Shown: positions 34,148 through 42,607 of the stretch, piece by piece | How positions within the stretch are numbered: the first letter of the stretch is position 1 | Layout: each line of letters opens with the position of its first letter | NCBI RefSeq assembly: GCF_004217495.1 | Contig: NZ_SHLC01000001.1 | Location: forward strand, 868,001-932,000 | DNA from: Microterricola gilva | GTDB taxonomy: Bacteria > Actinomycetota > Actinomycetes > Actinomycetales > Microbacteriaceae | DNA length: 64,000 nucleotides | Reading direction: 5' to 3' | Notes under the pieces: model-generated | Database searches by the model: none | What the model saw: only the letters and a program-made list of their open reading frames with translations | What the model was told of the DNA's origin: nothing | Made by a program: the position numbers and the translations under genes

Positions 34148-34759
34148 ATGAGTTCTCAGACCCCATTCAGTGCCAACCGTGCCGCCCGTGGTGGCGGCCG
34201 CTACCCGGTGCTGCCGCAGGGAGAGGTCGTCGAGAACTACTCCAGCTACGCCGAGGCGCAGAGCGCCGTCGACGCGCTCGCCCGTGCTGACTTCCCGGTG
34301 AAGCAGCTCGCGATCATCGGCAACGACCTGAAGAGCGTCGAGCTCGTCACGGGCAAGATGAGCTACGGCCGTGCGGCCATCGGCGGCGCGGCATCCGGGG
34401 CCTGGCTCGGCATCTTCCTCGGGCTCATCCTCTTCATCTTCTCGCCGAGCGGTGAGAGCACGCCGATGATCTTCGCCGCGCTGCTGATCGGTGCCGGATT
34501 CGGCATGCTCTTCGGCCTCGTCAACTACTCGATCAAGCGCAAACGGCGCGACTTCAGCTCGGTGATGCAGGTCATCGCGGTGAGCTACACCGTGCTGGCA
34601 CCCGGCGAACTCGTGCACAGGGCGCGCAACCTCCTGCGCGGCGAGACCGTGGCGGAGCCCGTCGCCGTTCCGCCCGCCGCCGCTCACACCGAGCCGCCGA
34701 GCGGCACGGATGCCGGCGGCGACTCGACTCCGACGCAGCAGACGCCGCCGGGCGCCTAG
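34148..34759 (+). CDS. General stress protein 17M-like membrane protein
   Basis: The 203-aa protein has a GSP17M/YflT-type N-terminal domain (VVENYSSYAEAQSAVDALAR near residue 30, FPVKQLAIIGNDLKSVE near 52). Two membrane helices follow (AWLGIFLGLILFIFS and MIFAALLIGAGFGMLFGLV), then a soluble C-terminus rich in Pro/Ala. The role is unknown, but related proteins are stress-induced. A GAGGG ribosome binding site lies just before the ATG. The gene is divergent from the PRC/MgtE_N/CBS gene, an arrangement also seen in mycobacteria (Rv1234, from memory). Confidence 0.85.
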   Translation: MSSQTPFSANRAARGGGRYPVLPQGEVVENYSSYAEAQSAVDALARADFPVKQLAIIGNDLKSVELVTGKMSYGRAAIGGAASGAWLGIFLGLILFIFSPSGESTPMIFAALLIGAGFGMLFGLVNYSIKRKRRDFSSVMQVIAVSYTVLAPGELVHRARNLLRGETVAEPVAVPPAAAHTEPPSGTDAGGDSTPTQQTPPGA

Positions 34760-34819
34760 GCTGGCCTCCCGCTCGGCGCGAGCGAGAGCCGGCCCGTTGC
34801 TGGCGTGGTGGCGGCTCGG

Positions 34820-34840
34820 CGGCGCGCGCCGCGCGCGCCG
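34820..34840. terminator. GC hairpin between convergent genes
   Basis: CGGCGCGCG and CGCGCGCCG form a perfect 9-bp stem with a CCG loop, between the 3' ends of the stress-protein and lipoprotein genes. No U tract is present. Confidence 0.45.
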
Positions 34841-34847
34841 GGGCGAG

Positions 34848-35462
34848 TCACCAGATGTCGTTGACGGACGTCGAGATCGTGAAACCGTGCCCGCTCAGAG
34901 CGTGGGCGCAGGAGATGCCGGCCTCCGTCGACGTGCAGACGACATTGTCGTAGCCGACGGATGAGCCGATGGGCAGCGCGAGAGACGTCTCTGAGTACTC
35001 ACTCTCGAATGCGGCATCGCCGCGCTTGCGTGGGTGCGGCTCACCGGATCCCGTCGCTTCGATGCCGAAGCCGCACGGGACCTGCGAGTCGTAACAGAAG
35101 TCGGATGGGTCAGAGTCGGGAAACTCCCACTCCTTGTCCTCGCCGATTCTGCAGCCCCACACAGCACTGTCCGGCTCGCCGCTCAGCGTGACGATGCCGC
35201 AGGCCAGATCGCGTGCCGGAGAAGTGAAGACCACCCCCTGCCCGAAGTCGACTGGAGCGTAATCGGCCGGGTCCAACTCAGTCGGCGCGGGCACCGGAGT
35301 CGGCGACGGAGCGGCGCTCGGTGTCGCGGTCTCCGACGCAGTCGCCGTCGGCGCCGCCGCAGTTGGCTCTGCTGCCGGAGCGCTCTGCTCGCTGCAACCG
35401 CTCACCGTCGCGGCCACGACGAGCACGATGGCCGCCGTGAAGACTCGTCCCCATTTCGTCAT
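34848..35462 (-). CDS. Putative lipoprotein
   Basis: This 204-aa protein has a short basic N-terminus, a hydrophobic segment and a lipobox (VSGC, Cys near residue 23), so it should be lipid-anchored outside the membrane. A Thr/Ala/Pro-rich linker (residues 30-65) is followed by a small domain with six Cys in three spaced pairs (for example DLACGIV, DFCYDSQVPCGF, VVCTSTEAGISCAH), which suggests disulfides. I do not recognise the domain. The start is supported by a TAGCGT box 6 nt upstream of the ATG. Confidence 0.82.
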   Translation of the reverse strand: MTKWGRVFTAAIVLVVAATVSGCSEQSAPAAEPTAAAPTATASETATPSAAPSPTPVPAPTELDPADYAPVDFGQGVVFTSPARDLACGIVTLSGEPDSAVWGCRIGEDKEWEFPDSDPSDFCYDSQVPCGFGIEATGSGEPHPRKRGDAAFESEYSETSLALPIGSSVGYDNVVCTSTEAGISCAHALSGHGFTISTSVNDIW

Positions 35463-35468
35463 GGGAAG

Positions 35469-35474
35469 ACGCTA
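35469..35474 (-). promoter_or_regulatory. Leaderless-type -10 box (lipoprotein gene)
   Basis: TAGCGT on the minus strand is 6 nt upstream of the ATG at 35462. Confidence 0.55.
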
Positions 35475-35566
35475 GTGGCGCGCGGTGACTGCCCATGCCG
35501 ACACGCCGGGCTGCCCGCCGCGCTGTCGCGCGGCTGCCGCGGCATCCGTCGCGGCCCTCTTAAAGT

Positions 35567-35598
35567 GCCGTGGCCCGGGGAATACCCCGGGCCACGGC
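35567..35598 (-). terminator. Hairpin after aminopeptidase gene
   Basis: A perfect 14-bp stem (GCCGTGGCCCGGGG with its complement) and an AATA loop lie 42 nt past the stop of the aminopeptidase gene. It may also shield the lipoprotein promoter from read-through. Confidence 0.65.
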
Positions 35599-35639
35599 AA
35601 CTCAAGCGGGCCGCGAACGCGGCCCTGCGAATGCGAGCT

Positions 35640-37220
35640 CTAGCTCCAGCCGCCTGCCTGCACCCACGCTTCGACGGCGGAGGCCGTGCGGGGGATGCCA
35701 ACCGAGAGGTTCTCGGCGCCGTCTGCCGTCACGAGGATGTCGTCCTCGATGCGCACGCCGATGCCGCGGAACTCGGCCGGGACCGTCTCGTCGTCGCTCT
35801 GGAAGTACAGGCCGGGCTCGATCGTGAAGACCATGCCCTCCTCGATGACGCCATCCATGTACATGTCGCGGCGCGCCTGGGCGCAGTCGTGGACGTCGAT
35901 GCCGAGGTGGTGGCTCGTGCCGTGCACCATGTAGCGGCGGTGGTGCTGGTTGTCTGGCAGGAGCGCCTCCTCCGCCGTGACGGGCAGCAGGCCCCACTCG
36001 GCGGTGCGCTCGGCGATGACCTTCATGGCCGCGGCGTGCACCTCGCGGAAGATGATGCCGGGCTTCACGATCGCCAGGGCGGCGTCAGCGGCATCCAGGA
36101 CGGCCTCGTAGATCATCCGCTGCACCGGGCTGAAGGTGCCGTTGATCGGCAGGGTACGCGTGACATCGGCGGTGTACAGGCTGTCGACCTCGACGCCGGC
36201 GTCGAGCAGCATGAGCTCGCCGGAGCGCACCGGGCCGTCGTTGCGGGTCCAGTGCAGGATCGTGGCGTGCGGGCCGGATGCCGCGATCGTGTCGTAGCCG
36301 AGGGCGTTGCCGTCGAGGCGGGCGCGCGTGTAGAACACGCCGTCGACGATGCGCTCGCCGCGCGGGTGCGCCGAGATGCGCGGGAAGTCGGCGATCACGT
36401 CGTTGAAGCCGCGCTCGGTGGCGTCGACGGCGAGACGCATCTGGGCGATCTCGTAGCTGTCCTTGACCAGGCGCATCTCGCTGACGACCTCGGCGAGCAG
36501 CGCATCCGGCTCGTGCTCGCTGCCGACCTCGATGCTGAAGGGGGAGTCGCTGGCGTTCGTGCTCAGCGCAGCCTCGGCCGCGAAACGGAGACGGGCGGAG
36601 TCGACGCGCTCGGTGACGGCCGGGTCTGCCTCGCGCAGCACGAGGGTGCTGGCGTCGACGGCGGCGTAGACGGCGTCGAGCTCGGCGATGCCGCGTGTGG
36701 CCAGCTCGAGGTCGGATGCCACCTGCGCCAGCGACGGGCGGGCGCCGATCCAGAACTCGCCGATCGCGGGGTTGTGGTAGAACTCCTCCGAGTCGCGTCC
36801 TGCGCGCTCACGGAAGTACAGGGTGGCGTCGTGGCCGGCGACCGTTGGCTCGAACACGAGAACGGCCTCTGGCTCGGCGTCGGCGCCCCAACCGGTGAGG
36901 TGGGCGAACGCGGAGTGTGCGCGGAACGGGTAGTCGGTGTCGTTCGAGCGCTGCTTCGGGCTTCCGGCCGGGACGATCAGGCGCTGGCCGGTGAAGCGCG
37001 CGGAGAGCGTCGCGCGGCGTGCCGCGGCGAACGCGGCCTGCTCGCGGGCGGCGGGGAGCGCGTCGGTGCGCTCGGCCCAGCCGCTGCCGATGTAGGCCTT
37101 GAACCCCTCAGAACTCGGTGTCGTCGAGCGGTTCGCGTTCGGGCTGGTCTCGCTCGGGATCGGGCTGGCGTCGATGGTGTCGGTGCCTGCGGCATCCGTG
37201 CTGATGTTGGCGTTCTCCAT
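35640..37220 (-). CDS. Xaa-Pro aminopeptidase (M24B)
   Basis: This 526-aa protein has an N-terminal AMP_N domain (about residues 40-190) and a C-terminal pita-bread metallopeptidase domain. All five metal ligands can be placed: the Asp pair in LLDAGVEVDSLYTADVTRT, His in HGTSHHLGIDVHD, Glu in VFTIEPGLYF and Glu in GVRIEDDILVT. It removes N-terminal residues preceding proline, in the cytoplasm. A low-complexity N-terminal stretch of about 35 residues precedes the family homology. The ATG is preceded by CAGAAT at 6 nt. It is followed by a strong hairpin. Confidence 0.94.
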   Translation of the reverse strand: MENANISTDAAGTDTIDASPIPSETSPNANRSTTPSSEGFKAYIGSGWAERTDALPAAREQAAFAAARRATLSARFTGQRLIVPAGSPKQRSNDTDYPFRAHSAFAHLTGWGADAEPEAVLVFEPTVAGHDATLYFRERAGRDSEEFYHNPAIGEFWIGARPSLAQVASDLELATRGIAELDAVYAAVDASTLVLREADPAVTERVDSARLRFAAEAALSTNASDSPFSIEVGSEHEPDALLAEVVSEMRLVKDSYEIAQMRLAVDATERGFNDVIADFPRISAHPRGERIVDGVFYTRARLDGNALGYDTIAASGPHATILHWTRNDGPVRSGELMLLDAGVEVDSLYTADVTRTLPINGTFSPVQRMIYEAVLDAADAALAIVKPGIIFREVHAAAMKVIAERTAEWGLLPVTAEEALLPDNQHHRRYMVHGTSHHLGIDVHDCAQARRDMYMDGVIEEGMVFTIEPGLYFQSDDETVPAEFRGIGVRIEDDILVTADGAENLSVGIPRTASAVEAWVQAGGWS

Positions 37221-37226
37221 GCCCCC

Positions 37227-37232
37227 ATTCTG
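37227..37232 (-). promoter_or_regulatory. Leaderless-type -10 box (aminopeptidase P)
   Basis: CAGAAT on the minus strand is 6 nt upstream of the ATG at 37220, identical in sequence and spacing to the box before the Lrp gene. Confidence 0.4.
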
Positions 37233-37253
37233 GCATCGCTGGCTGGGTGGGGA

Positions 37254-38288
37254 CTACGAGTCCGTCGGCACGTAGCGGGCCAGCAGCGGGCGGTGGTCGC
37301 TGCCGGCGCCGTCGACATCATCGAGCACGCGGAAGGCGTCGATGCGCCAGTTGTCCGTCGCCAGGACGTGGTCGATCGGCGCCCCGAGCAGTGGGGGCAC
37401 ATCGGTCGGCCAGGTGCCGAGGGCCGCGCTGCCGGCGGAGAGCGCGGCATCCGTGCAGCGGCCGAGCGTTCCGCCGTCGATGCCGCGGGAGGCCATGTGG
37501 TCGATCGTCGCGTTGAAGTCGCCCGCCATGATCACGTCGGGCGCATCGCACTGCTCGGCCAGCCAGTCGAGGTCGCTCTGCCACGCGCTCATCGCACCCT
37601 CGATCGGGGATCCGGCGTGCACGGCGACGATCGTCGGGCCGACACCGTTCACTGGCGTCGCGACGACGGTCGGCGACACGTTGGTGTTGCCAGGCGGGCC
37701 GGCGCCGGGTGCGGAGGCCAGCGTGTACTCGCCGAGATCGGGGCTGATCAGCAGGGCCGTCGAGCGCGCCTTGTACCAGTCGTTGAAGTTGAGCGTCCAG
37801 ACCCACATCGGTCGGCCGCCCTCCTTCATCGCCAGGGCGACCTCCGTGCCGAGCTCGTCGGTCGTCTCCGGCAGGGCGACGATGTCCGCGCCGCTCTCGA
37901 GGGCCAGCTTCACGATGGCGTCGACGCCGGGCTCCTCGCCCTGCGTGTTCCAGCTCAGCACCGTGATCGACTCGTCGGCCCCGGCCGTCGCGAGCGATAC
38001 ATCGCCCTGGTTCGTGCCGCGCACGGCGAGGATCCCGACGTTGGCCGCACCGAAGACGAGCAACAACACGGCGAGGGTGCCGGTGAGCCTCCGGAGCGGG
38101 CGGATGACGCCGAGCAGCAGCATCACGAGGACGCCGGCCGCCGCAGCAACGACGAGCACACCGCGGAACGACACGATCTGCGCGATCATCCACGTGTTCT
38201 CCAGGCCGAACAGCTGCGGCCACGCGAGAACGAGCAGCCCGAGGGCTGCGGCGAGCACGATGACGGCGCTGAGAAGGCGAGTGAGCAT
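37254..38288 (-). CDS. Membrane-anchored endonuclease/exonuclease/phosphatase-family protein
   Basis: This 344-aa protein has three N-terminal membrane helices within residues 1-105 and an EEP-superfamily domain that should lie outside the cell. Catalytic motifs are VLSWNTQGEEPGVDAIV near residue 112, IMAGDFNATIDHMASRG near 260 and GAGSDHRPLLARYV at the C-terminus (catalytic His/Asp). Related proteins hydrolyse phosphodiesters, including phospholipids and nucleic acid. Its substrate is unknown. A TAAGGT box 9 nt before the ATG predicts a very short leader. It is divergent from the PHP gene. Confidence 0.88.
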   Translation of the reverse strand: MLTRLLSAVIVLAAALGLLVLAWPQLFGLENTWMIAQIVSFRGVLVVAAAAGVLVMLLLGVIRPLRRLTGTLAVLLLVFGAANVGILAVRGTNQGDVSLATAGADESITVLSWNTQGEEPGVDAIVKLALESGADIVALPETTDELGTEVALAMKEGGRPMWVWTLNFNDWYKARSTALLISPDLGEYTLASAPGAGPPGNTNVSPTVVATPVNGVGPTIVAVHAGSPIEGAMSAWQSDLDWLAEQCDAPDVIMAGDFNATIDHMASRGIDGGTLGRCTDAALSAGSAALGTWPTDVPPLLGAPIDHVLATDNWRIDAFRVLDDVDGAGSDHRPLLARYVPTDS

Positions 38289-38297
38289 GGCTCGTCC

Positions 38298-38303
38298 ACC
38301 TTA
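38298..38303 (-). promoter_or_regulatory. -10 box (EEP-family gene)
   Basis: TAAGGT on the minus strand lies 9 nt before the ATG at 38288. Confidence 0.4.
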
Positions 38304-38354
38304 GGTGAGCTTCCTGCGGAGAGGCTGCCGACTCCCGGGCACGGCACGCAGAAC

Positions 38355-38360
38355 TACCAT
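38355..38360 (+). promoter_or_regulatory. Leaderless-type -10 box (PHP gene)
   Basis: TACCAT is 6 nt upstream of the ATG at 38367. Confidence 0.55.
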
Positions 38361-38366
38361 GGTGGA

Positions 38367-39236
38367 ATGAATTCTCGGCGTTTTCGCGGCCCCATCGACC
38401 TGCACGCGCACTCGAGCGTCTCGGACGGAACCGAGACGCCGAGCCAGCTCGTGCGGGCCGCGCTGGAGGCGGGGATCGGCACCGTGGCGCTGACCGACCA
38501 CGATTCGACCGCCGGCTGGGTCGAGGCGGCATCCGCGGCCAAGCAGGCCGGGATCACGCTGATCCCCGGCATGGAGCTCTCCACCCGGGTCCAGTACGCG
38601 AGCGTGCACATGCTCGCGTACCTCTTCGACCCTGGCAATGCAGCCCTCGTCGCCGAGACGGCCCGCATCCGCCAGGCCAGGCTCACCAGGGCGGAGGAGA
38701 TCGTGCAGCACATCGGCCGCGACTTCGCGCTGAGCTGGGACGACGTACTCGCGCAGTCGACGGAGGGCGCGACGATCGGGCGGCCGCACATCGCCGACGC
38801 CCTCGTCGCCAGGGGGCACGCGCCGACCCGCTCCGAGGCCTTTGCAGGCATCCTGCACTGGAAGCGGGGCTACGCCAAGCCGCACTACGCGCCTGACCCG
38901 CTGACCGGTGTTCGCCTCGTGCGCGAGGCCGGGGGAGTGCCGGTGCTCGCGCACCCCGGCACCCGCGGCGCCGAGCACGTGGTGCCGGAGGCCGAGCTGA
39001 AGCGACTCGCCGACGCCGGGCTGTTCGGCCTGGAGATCGACCACCGCGAGAACCTGCCGGACGCGAAGAAGCGACTGCACGCGCTGGCCGACAAGTTCGG
39101 CCTAGCCGTGACCGGATCCAGCGACTACCACGGCGACGGCAAGCCCAACCGGCTCGGCGAGAACACGACGGCGCCGGAGGTGTTGGAGCGCATCATCGCC
39201 GAGTCAACCGGCAGCGAGCCGGTCTATCCCGACTAA
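38367..39236 (+). CDS. PHP-domain phosphoesterase
   Basis: This 289-aa polymerase/histidinol-phosphatase (PHP) domain protein has the metal-binding motifs IDLHAHSSVSDGTETP (residues 9-24), LTDHDST near 48, IPGMELST near 69, PVLAHPG near 195 and GSSDYHGDGKP near 250. Relatives such as YciV/RnmA remove 5' nucleotides from 3',5'-phosphorylated adenosine or short RNA, which is a plausible activity here. The ATG is fixed by a leaderless -10 box. The gene is divergent from the EEP-family gene, with repeats downstream. Confidence 0.92.
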   Translation: MNSRRFRGPIDLHAHSSVSDGTETPSQLVRAALEAGIGTVALTDHDSTAGWVEAASAAKQAGITLIPGMELSTRVQYASVHMLAYLFDPGNAALVAETARIRQARLTRAEEIVQHIGRDFALSWDDVLAQSTEGATIGRPHIADALVARGHAPTRSEAFAGILHWKRGYAKPHYAPDPLTGVRLVREAGGVPVLAHPGTRGAEHVVPEAELKRLADAGLFGLEIDHRENLPDAKKRLHALADKFGLAVTGSSDYHGDGKPNRLGENTTAPEVLERIIAESTGSEPVYPD

Positions 39237-39351
39237 GCGCGCCCGCCGGTTGAGCCCGCCCCGCCGGTTGAGCTTGCCCCGCCGACCGAGCCCGTCGAAA
39301 CCGCCCGCTGGCTGAGCCGGCCCCGCCGGTTGAGCCTGTCGAAACCGCCCG
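39237..39351 (+). repeat. Short direct repeats of the GTTGAGCCTGTCGAAAC type
   Basis: The elements CCGCCGGTTGAGC (three times, near 39246, 39262 and 39321) and GCC(T/C)GTCGAAACCGCCCGCTG (twice) repeat in tandem after the PHP gene. A similar element in reverse orientation, GACAGGCTCAAC, occurs near 56608. Confidence 0.65.
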
Positions 39352-39451
39352 CTGGTCGAGTAGCGAGGAACGAGCGTATCGAGACCTCGCGGGTCGGAGC
39401 CTTCGCACGGACCTCGGTCTCGATACGGCCGTAGACGGCCTACTCGACCAG
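39352..39451. repeat. Large nested palindrome (module B family)
   Basis: The outer arms CTGGTCGAGTAG (39352-39363) and CTACTCGACCAG (39440-39451) are perfectly complementary. The inner arms CGTATCGAGACC (39375-39386) and GGTCTCGATACG (39416-39427) are also perfect. The right half matches module B of the 30-kb array. This is a dispersed actinobacterial intergenic palindrome, not a transposon end; no transposase is near. Confidence 0.8.
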
Positions 39452-39471
39452 CGTGGCTGTGGCCGCCGACA

Positions 39472-39510
39472 GAGAGAGCCCGCCGAGATCAGATCTCGAC
39501 GGGCTCTCTC
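39472..39510 (-). terminator. Terminator of DEAD-box helicase gene
   Basis: GAGAGAGCCCG and CGGGCTCTCTC, with further pairing of CGAGAT and ATCTCG inside, form a long near-perfect stem 14 nt after the helicase stop codon. Confidence 0.65.
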
Positions 39511-39523
39511 ACTTGCTGTGCTG

Positions 39524-41107
39524 CTACTCGGCGCTGGGGGCGCTGCGACGCGAGCGGTTGCGGCTGCGGCGGCGCGGGGCGCTGTTGCCGTCGTGGTGCT
39601 CGTGTCCGCCGCCGTCGTGCACGCCGGATGCCGGGTGGCCCGGTGCCTGGAACGGGTCGGCGATCGCGGCGACCGTCGCGGTGCCGGTGCTCTCGCCGGT
39701 CGGCGCTGCTGCGGCGGTGGAGGTGCCGGCCGCTGCGGCCGCGCCCTCTCCGCCGCGGGTGCGGCGACGCGAGCGGCTGCTGCGCGTCGCAGTCTCGCCG
39801 GCGGGAGCGCCAGCCGTCGCCGACGAGTCGCCACGAGAGGAACCGCCGCGGGACGAGCCAGAGCGGCCGCCGCGACCGGCATCCGAAGCGCCGTCACGCG
39901 GAGCGCGCTCCTTGATCGGGGTCGGCTTGAGGCGGCCCTTGGATCCGGCCGGGATGTCGAGGTCCGTGAAGAGGTGCGGCGAGGAGGAGTACGTCTCGAC
40001 CGGCTCAGGCTGGTTCATCTCGAGCGCGCGGTTGATGAGCGCCCACTTGTGCAGGTCGTCCCAGTCCACGAAGGTCACGGCGATGCCGGTCTTGCCTGCG
40101 CGGCCGGTGCGGCCCGCGCGGTGCAGGTAGGTGTCGTGGTCGTCCGGCACCGTGTGGTTGATCACGTGGGTCACGTCGTTGACGTCGATGCCGCGTGCGG
40201 CGACATCCGTGGCGATGAGGATGTCCTTCTTGCCTGCCTTGAACGCGGCCATGGCGCGCTCGCGCTGGTCCTGGTTCAGGTCGCCGTGCACGGCGGCGGC
40301 GTTGAAGCCGCGGTCGTTCAGCTCCTCGACGAGCTTGGCGGCCGCACGCTTGGTGCGGGTGAAGACGACGGTCTTGCCGCGGCCCTCCGCCTGCAGGATG
40401 CGGGCGACGACCTCGTCCTTGTCGAGCGAGTGCGCGCGGTAGATGACGTGCTTGATGTTCGCCTGCGTGAGGCCCTCGTTGGGGTCTGTCGCACGAATGT
40501 GGATCGGCTTGCTCATGAAGCGGCGGGCCAGTGCCACGATCGGGCCGGGCATCGTCGCGGAGAACAGCATGGTGTGGCGGTTCTCCGGGGTCTTGGCGAA
40601 GAGCTTCTCGATGTCGGAGAGGAAGCCGAGGTCGAGCATCTTGTCGGCCTCGTCGAGCACCATCTCGCGCACCTTGCCGAGGTCGAGCAGACGCTGCGAC
40701 GCCAGGTCGAGCAGACGGCCGGGCGTGCCGACGACGATCTGGGCGCCGGCCTTGATCTCTTCGATCTGGCCCTCGTAGGCCTTGCCACCGTAGATCGCGA
40801 CGATGTTGGTCGCGCGGTTGGATGTCGCCAGCTCGAGGTCCTGGGCCACCTGCACGCAGAGCTCGCGGGTCGGCACGACGATGAGTGCCTGCACGCCGGG
40901 CTCCGGGTTCAGGCCGAGGCGCTGGATGAGCGGGAGGCCGAATCCGAAGGTCTTGCCCGTTCCGGTCTTCGCCTGACCGATGATGTCCTGGCCGGTCAGT
41001 GCCAGTGGGATCGTCTGCTCCTGAATGGGGAACGGTTCGATGATGCCCTTCGAAGCGAGGGCGTCGACCATGTCTTGTTCAATGGTCAGATCTGAAAATG
41101 TAGTCAC
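39524..41107 (-). CDS. DEAD-box RNA helicase (RhlE-like)
   Basis: This 527-aa helicase has the Q motif with PFPIQEQTIPLAL near residue 23, motif I AKTGTGKTFGF near 45, motif II VLDEADKML near 148, motif III FSATMP near 180 and motif VI HRAGRTGRAG near 330. The C-terminal ~120 residues are a low-complexity Arg/Gly/Ser-rich tail ending in a basic cluster, typical for RNA binding. It probably acts in RNA remodelling, ribosome assembly or cold adaptation. The start is the GTG at 41107. It corresponds in position to mycobacterial rhlE (Rv3211, from memory), next to the ferritin-like gene. Confidence 0.94.
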   Translation of the reverse strand: MTTFSDLTIEQDMVDALASKGIIEPFPIQEQTIPLALTGQDIIGQAKTGTGKTFGFGLPLIQRLGLNPEPGVQALIVVPTRELCVQVAQDLELATSNRATNIVAIYGGKAYEGQIEEIKAGAQIVVGTPGRLLDLASQRLLDLGKVREMVLDEADKMLDLGFLSDIEKLFAKTPENRHTMLFSATMPGPIVALARRFMSKPIHIRATDPNEGLTQANIKHVIYRAHSLDKDEVVARILQAEGRGKTVVFTRTKRAAAKLVEELNDRGFNAAAVHGDLNQDQRERAMAAFKAGKKDILIATDVAARGIDVNDVTHVINHTVPDDHDTYLHRAGRTGRAGKTGIAVTFVDWDDLHKWALINRALEMNQPEPVETYSSSPHLFTDLDIPAGSKGRLKPTPIKERAPRDGASDAGRGGRSGSSRGGSSRGDSSATAGAPAGETATRSSRSRRRTRGGEGAAAAAGTSTAAAAPTGESTGTATVAAIADPFQAPGHPASGVHDGGGHEHHDGNSAPRRRSRNRSRRSAPSAE

Positions 41108-41274
41108 GTGTTAAGGCCTGTCAGTACTGCGTTCAAGAGGATGCGCCCTTGGTTGCTCAGGCGCACGACCGCGGATCCATCGCCCGCGGGATGCCTCCAG
41201 CCTAGCGCGGCGTGTCTGGGTGGCCGCCTGACGCCGCGCTGGCCGAACACAATCCATTCCGAGGATGCCGCGAC

Positions 41275-41637
41275 TCAGCGCTTCGCGAAGTCGCCGTAGC
41301 CCTGCCAATCCAGGAACACACACGGCTCATCGCCGATCGTCCAGGCATCGTGGCCCGGTGCGATGCTCGCGTAGTCTCCCGGCTCGTACTCCATCTCCTC
41401 GCCGTCATCCATCACGACCTTCATGCGTCCCGCGATGACGTAGCCGACATGATTGGCCTGGCAGCTGTCGGTCTTCGCGATGGGCTTCACGTGCTCCGAC
41501 CAGCGCCATCCCGGCTGGAAGGTGGCACGTCCGACGGGGCCCTGATCGGTGTTGATGAGTTGCAGCTGGCCGGCTTCGGCCTCGAATGGTCGTGTTTCAT
41601 CTGGTGTGTCGAGACTCTTGCGAACGAGACTGGACAT
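41275..41637 (-). CDS. Cupin-domain protein
   Basis: This 120-aa single-domain cupin has the motif blocks GWRWSEHVKPIAKTD (motif 1, near residue 45) and PGDYASIAPGHDAWTIGDEP (motif 2, near 85). Only part of the usual metal-binding His set is present. A textbook AAGGAGGT ribosome binding site precedes the ATG. The enzymatic or binding role is not predictable. It interrupts the otherwise conserved helicase/ferritin-like neighbourhood. Confidence 0.85.
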   Translation of the reverse strand: MSSLVRKSLDTPDETRPFEAEAGQLQLINTDQGPVGRATFQPGWRWSEHVKPIAKTDSCQANHVGYVIAGRMKVVMDDGEEMEYEPGDYASIAPGHDAWTIGDEPCVFLDWQGYGDFAKR

Positions 41638-41829
41638 GGTGACCTCCTTGATCGAATCGTTGATCGAAGGCAGCGAGCACGCGGGCTCACAGTCGAGGGG
41701 TTCATGGTGTGCGTCCCGCCGTCAGCGAGCCCGCTACGGTCATGAGCGGCATCGGCCCAGCCGCTTTCCCGCGCAGTCTACGCCGGGGCCCGTGGCCTGT
41801 CACCCACCGCCTGTCGCCCGCGCACGCCC

Positions 41830-41835
41830 TAAGCT
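41830..41835 (+). promoter_or_regulatory. Leaderless-type -10 box (ferritin-like gene)
   Basis: TAAGCT is 6 nt upstream of the GTG at 41842. Confidence 0.55.
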
Positions 41836-41841
41836 GAACTC

Positions 41842-42570
41842 GTGGTCTCATGGTTCTCTCGGAACAAGCTTCGTGTGGAGTTGCCGCGGCTCAAGCCCCG
41901 TGGTGAGTCTTCGGCGACCAAGATCGACTTCGCTGAGTACACGCCGGAACTGTTGCCGTTCCTCGGCCAGGCCGCGGCGCTGAACCTCGAGGTGGCCGAG
42001 AACCTGGCCCGCGCGCTGGCCGTCGCCCCGAGCTTCGAGATCAAGCAGCGCATCAGCTACGCGACGTCGCAGGTGCTGGCGACGCAGCACGCACTGGTCG
42101 CCGAGATCCGCTCGCTGCACGCCGACCCCGACGAGCACATGCGCCCGTTCGCCGACGCCCTCGAGCGTTACCGCACCCTCGCGACCAGCTCCGACTGGCA
42201 CGAGCTCCTGCTCACCTGCTATCTGAGCGGCGGCATGCTCGGGGACTTCTTCGAGCAGCTCGCCCGCGGCATCGGCGGCGACGTCGGCAAGCGGGTCGCC
42301 ACGCTGTTGTCGAAGGATGCCGGGGCGGAGGATCTCGCCACCATGCTGCGGGCGTCGATCGCCGCCGACGCGGTGCTCGCGTCCAGCCTGGCGATGTGGG
42401 GGCGCCGTCTCGTCGGCGACACTCTCCTCGTCGCCCGCTCGGCCCTGGCCGATGTCGACTCGCCGGGAACGCCGGCGCACCACGCGGCAGAGGCCACCAT
42501 CGAACCCGTCTTCACCGAGCTCATTGCCGCGCACACCCGCCGCATGGACGGGCTCGGCCTCACCGCCTGA
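41842..42570 (+). CDS. Ferritin-like fold protein (MiaE-like, Rv3210c type)
   Basis: This 242-aa, mostly helical protein has a ferritin-like region beginning near residue 28: YTPELLPFLGQAAALNLEV, the conserved ISYATSQVLATQHALVAE near 72, and LLLTCYLSGGMLGDFFEQLA near 115. It is usually annotated as a ferritin-like or tRNA-hydroxylase-like protein. The diiron ligand set (EX2H pairs) is incomplete to my eye, so oxygen activation is uncertain. The GTG start is set by the -10 box 6 nt upstream. It keeps the actinobacterial association with the DEAD helicase. Confidence 0.82.
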   Translation: MVSWFSRNKLRVELPRLKPRGESSATKIDFAEYTPELLPFLGQAAALNLEVAENLARALAVAPSFEIKQRISYATSQVLATQHALVAEIRSLHADPDEHMRPFADALERYRTLATSSDWHELLLTCYLSGGMLGDFFEQLARGIGGDVGKRVATLLSKDAGAEDLATMLRASIAADAVLASSLAMWGRRLVGDTLLVARSALADVDSPGTPAHHAAEATIEPVFTELIAAHTRRMDGLGLTA

Positions 42571-42607
42571 CGGCCCAGCGTCACGGCCGCATTCCAGAGA
42601 GGTCGTC

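Noticed and set aside
35034-39236. A 1400-codon plus-strand open frame
   Set aside because: Only 38367-39236 (PHP protein) has family motifs; the rest is antisense to the aminopeptidase and EEP genes.
39352-39451. Palindrome considered as insertion-sequence terminal repeats
   Set aside because: Only 28 bp lie between the inner arms, with no transposase and no target-site duplication.
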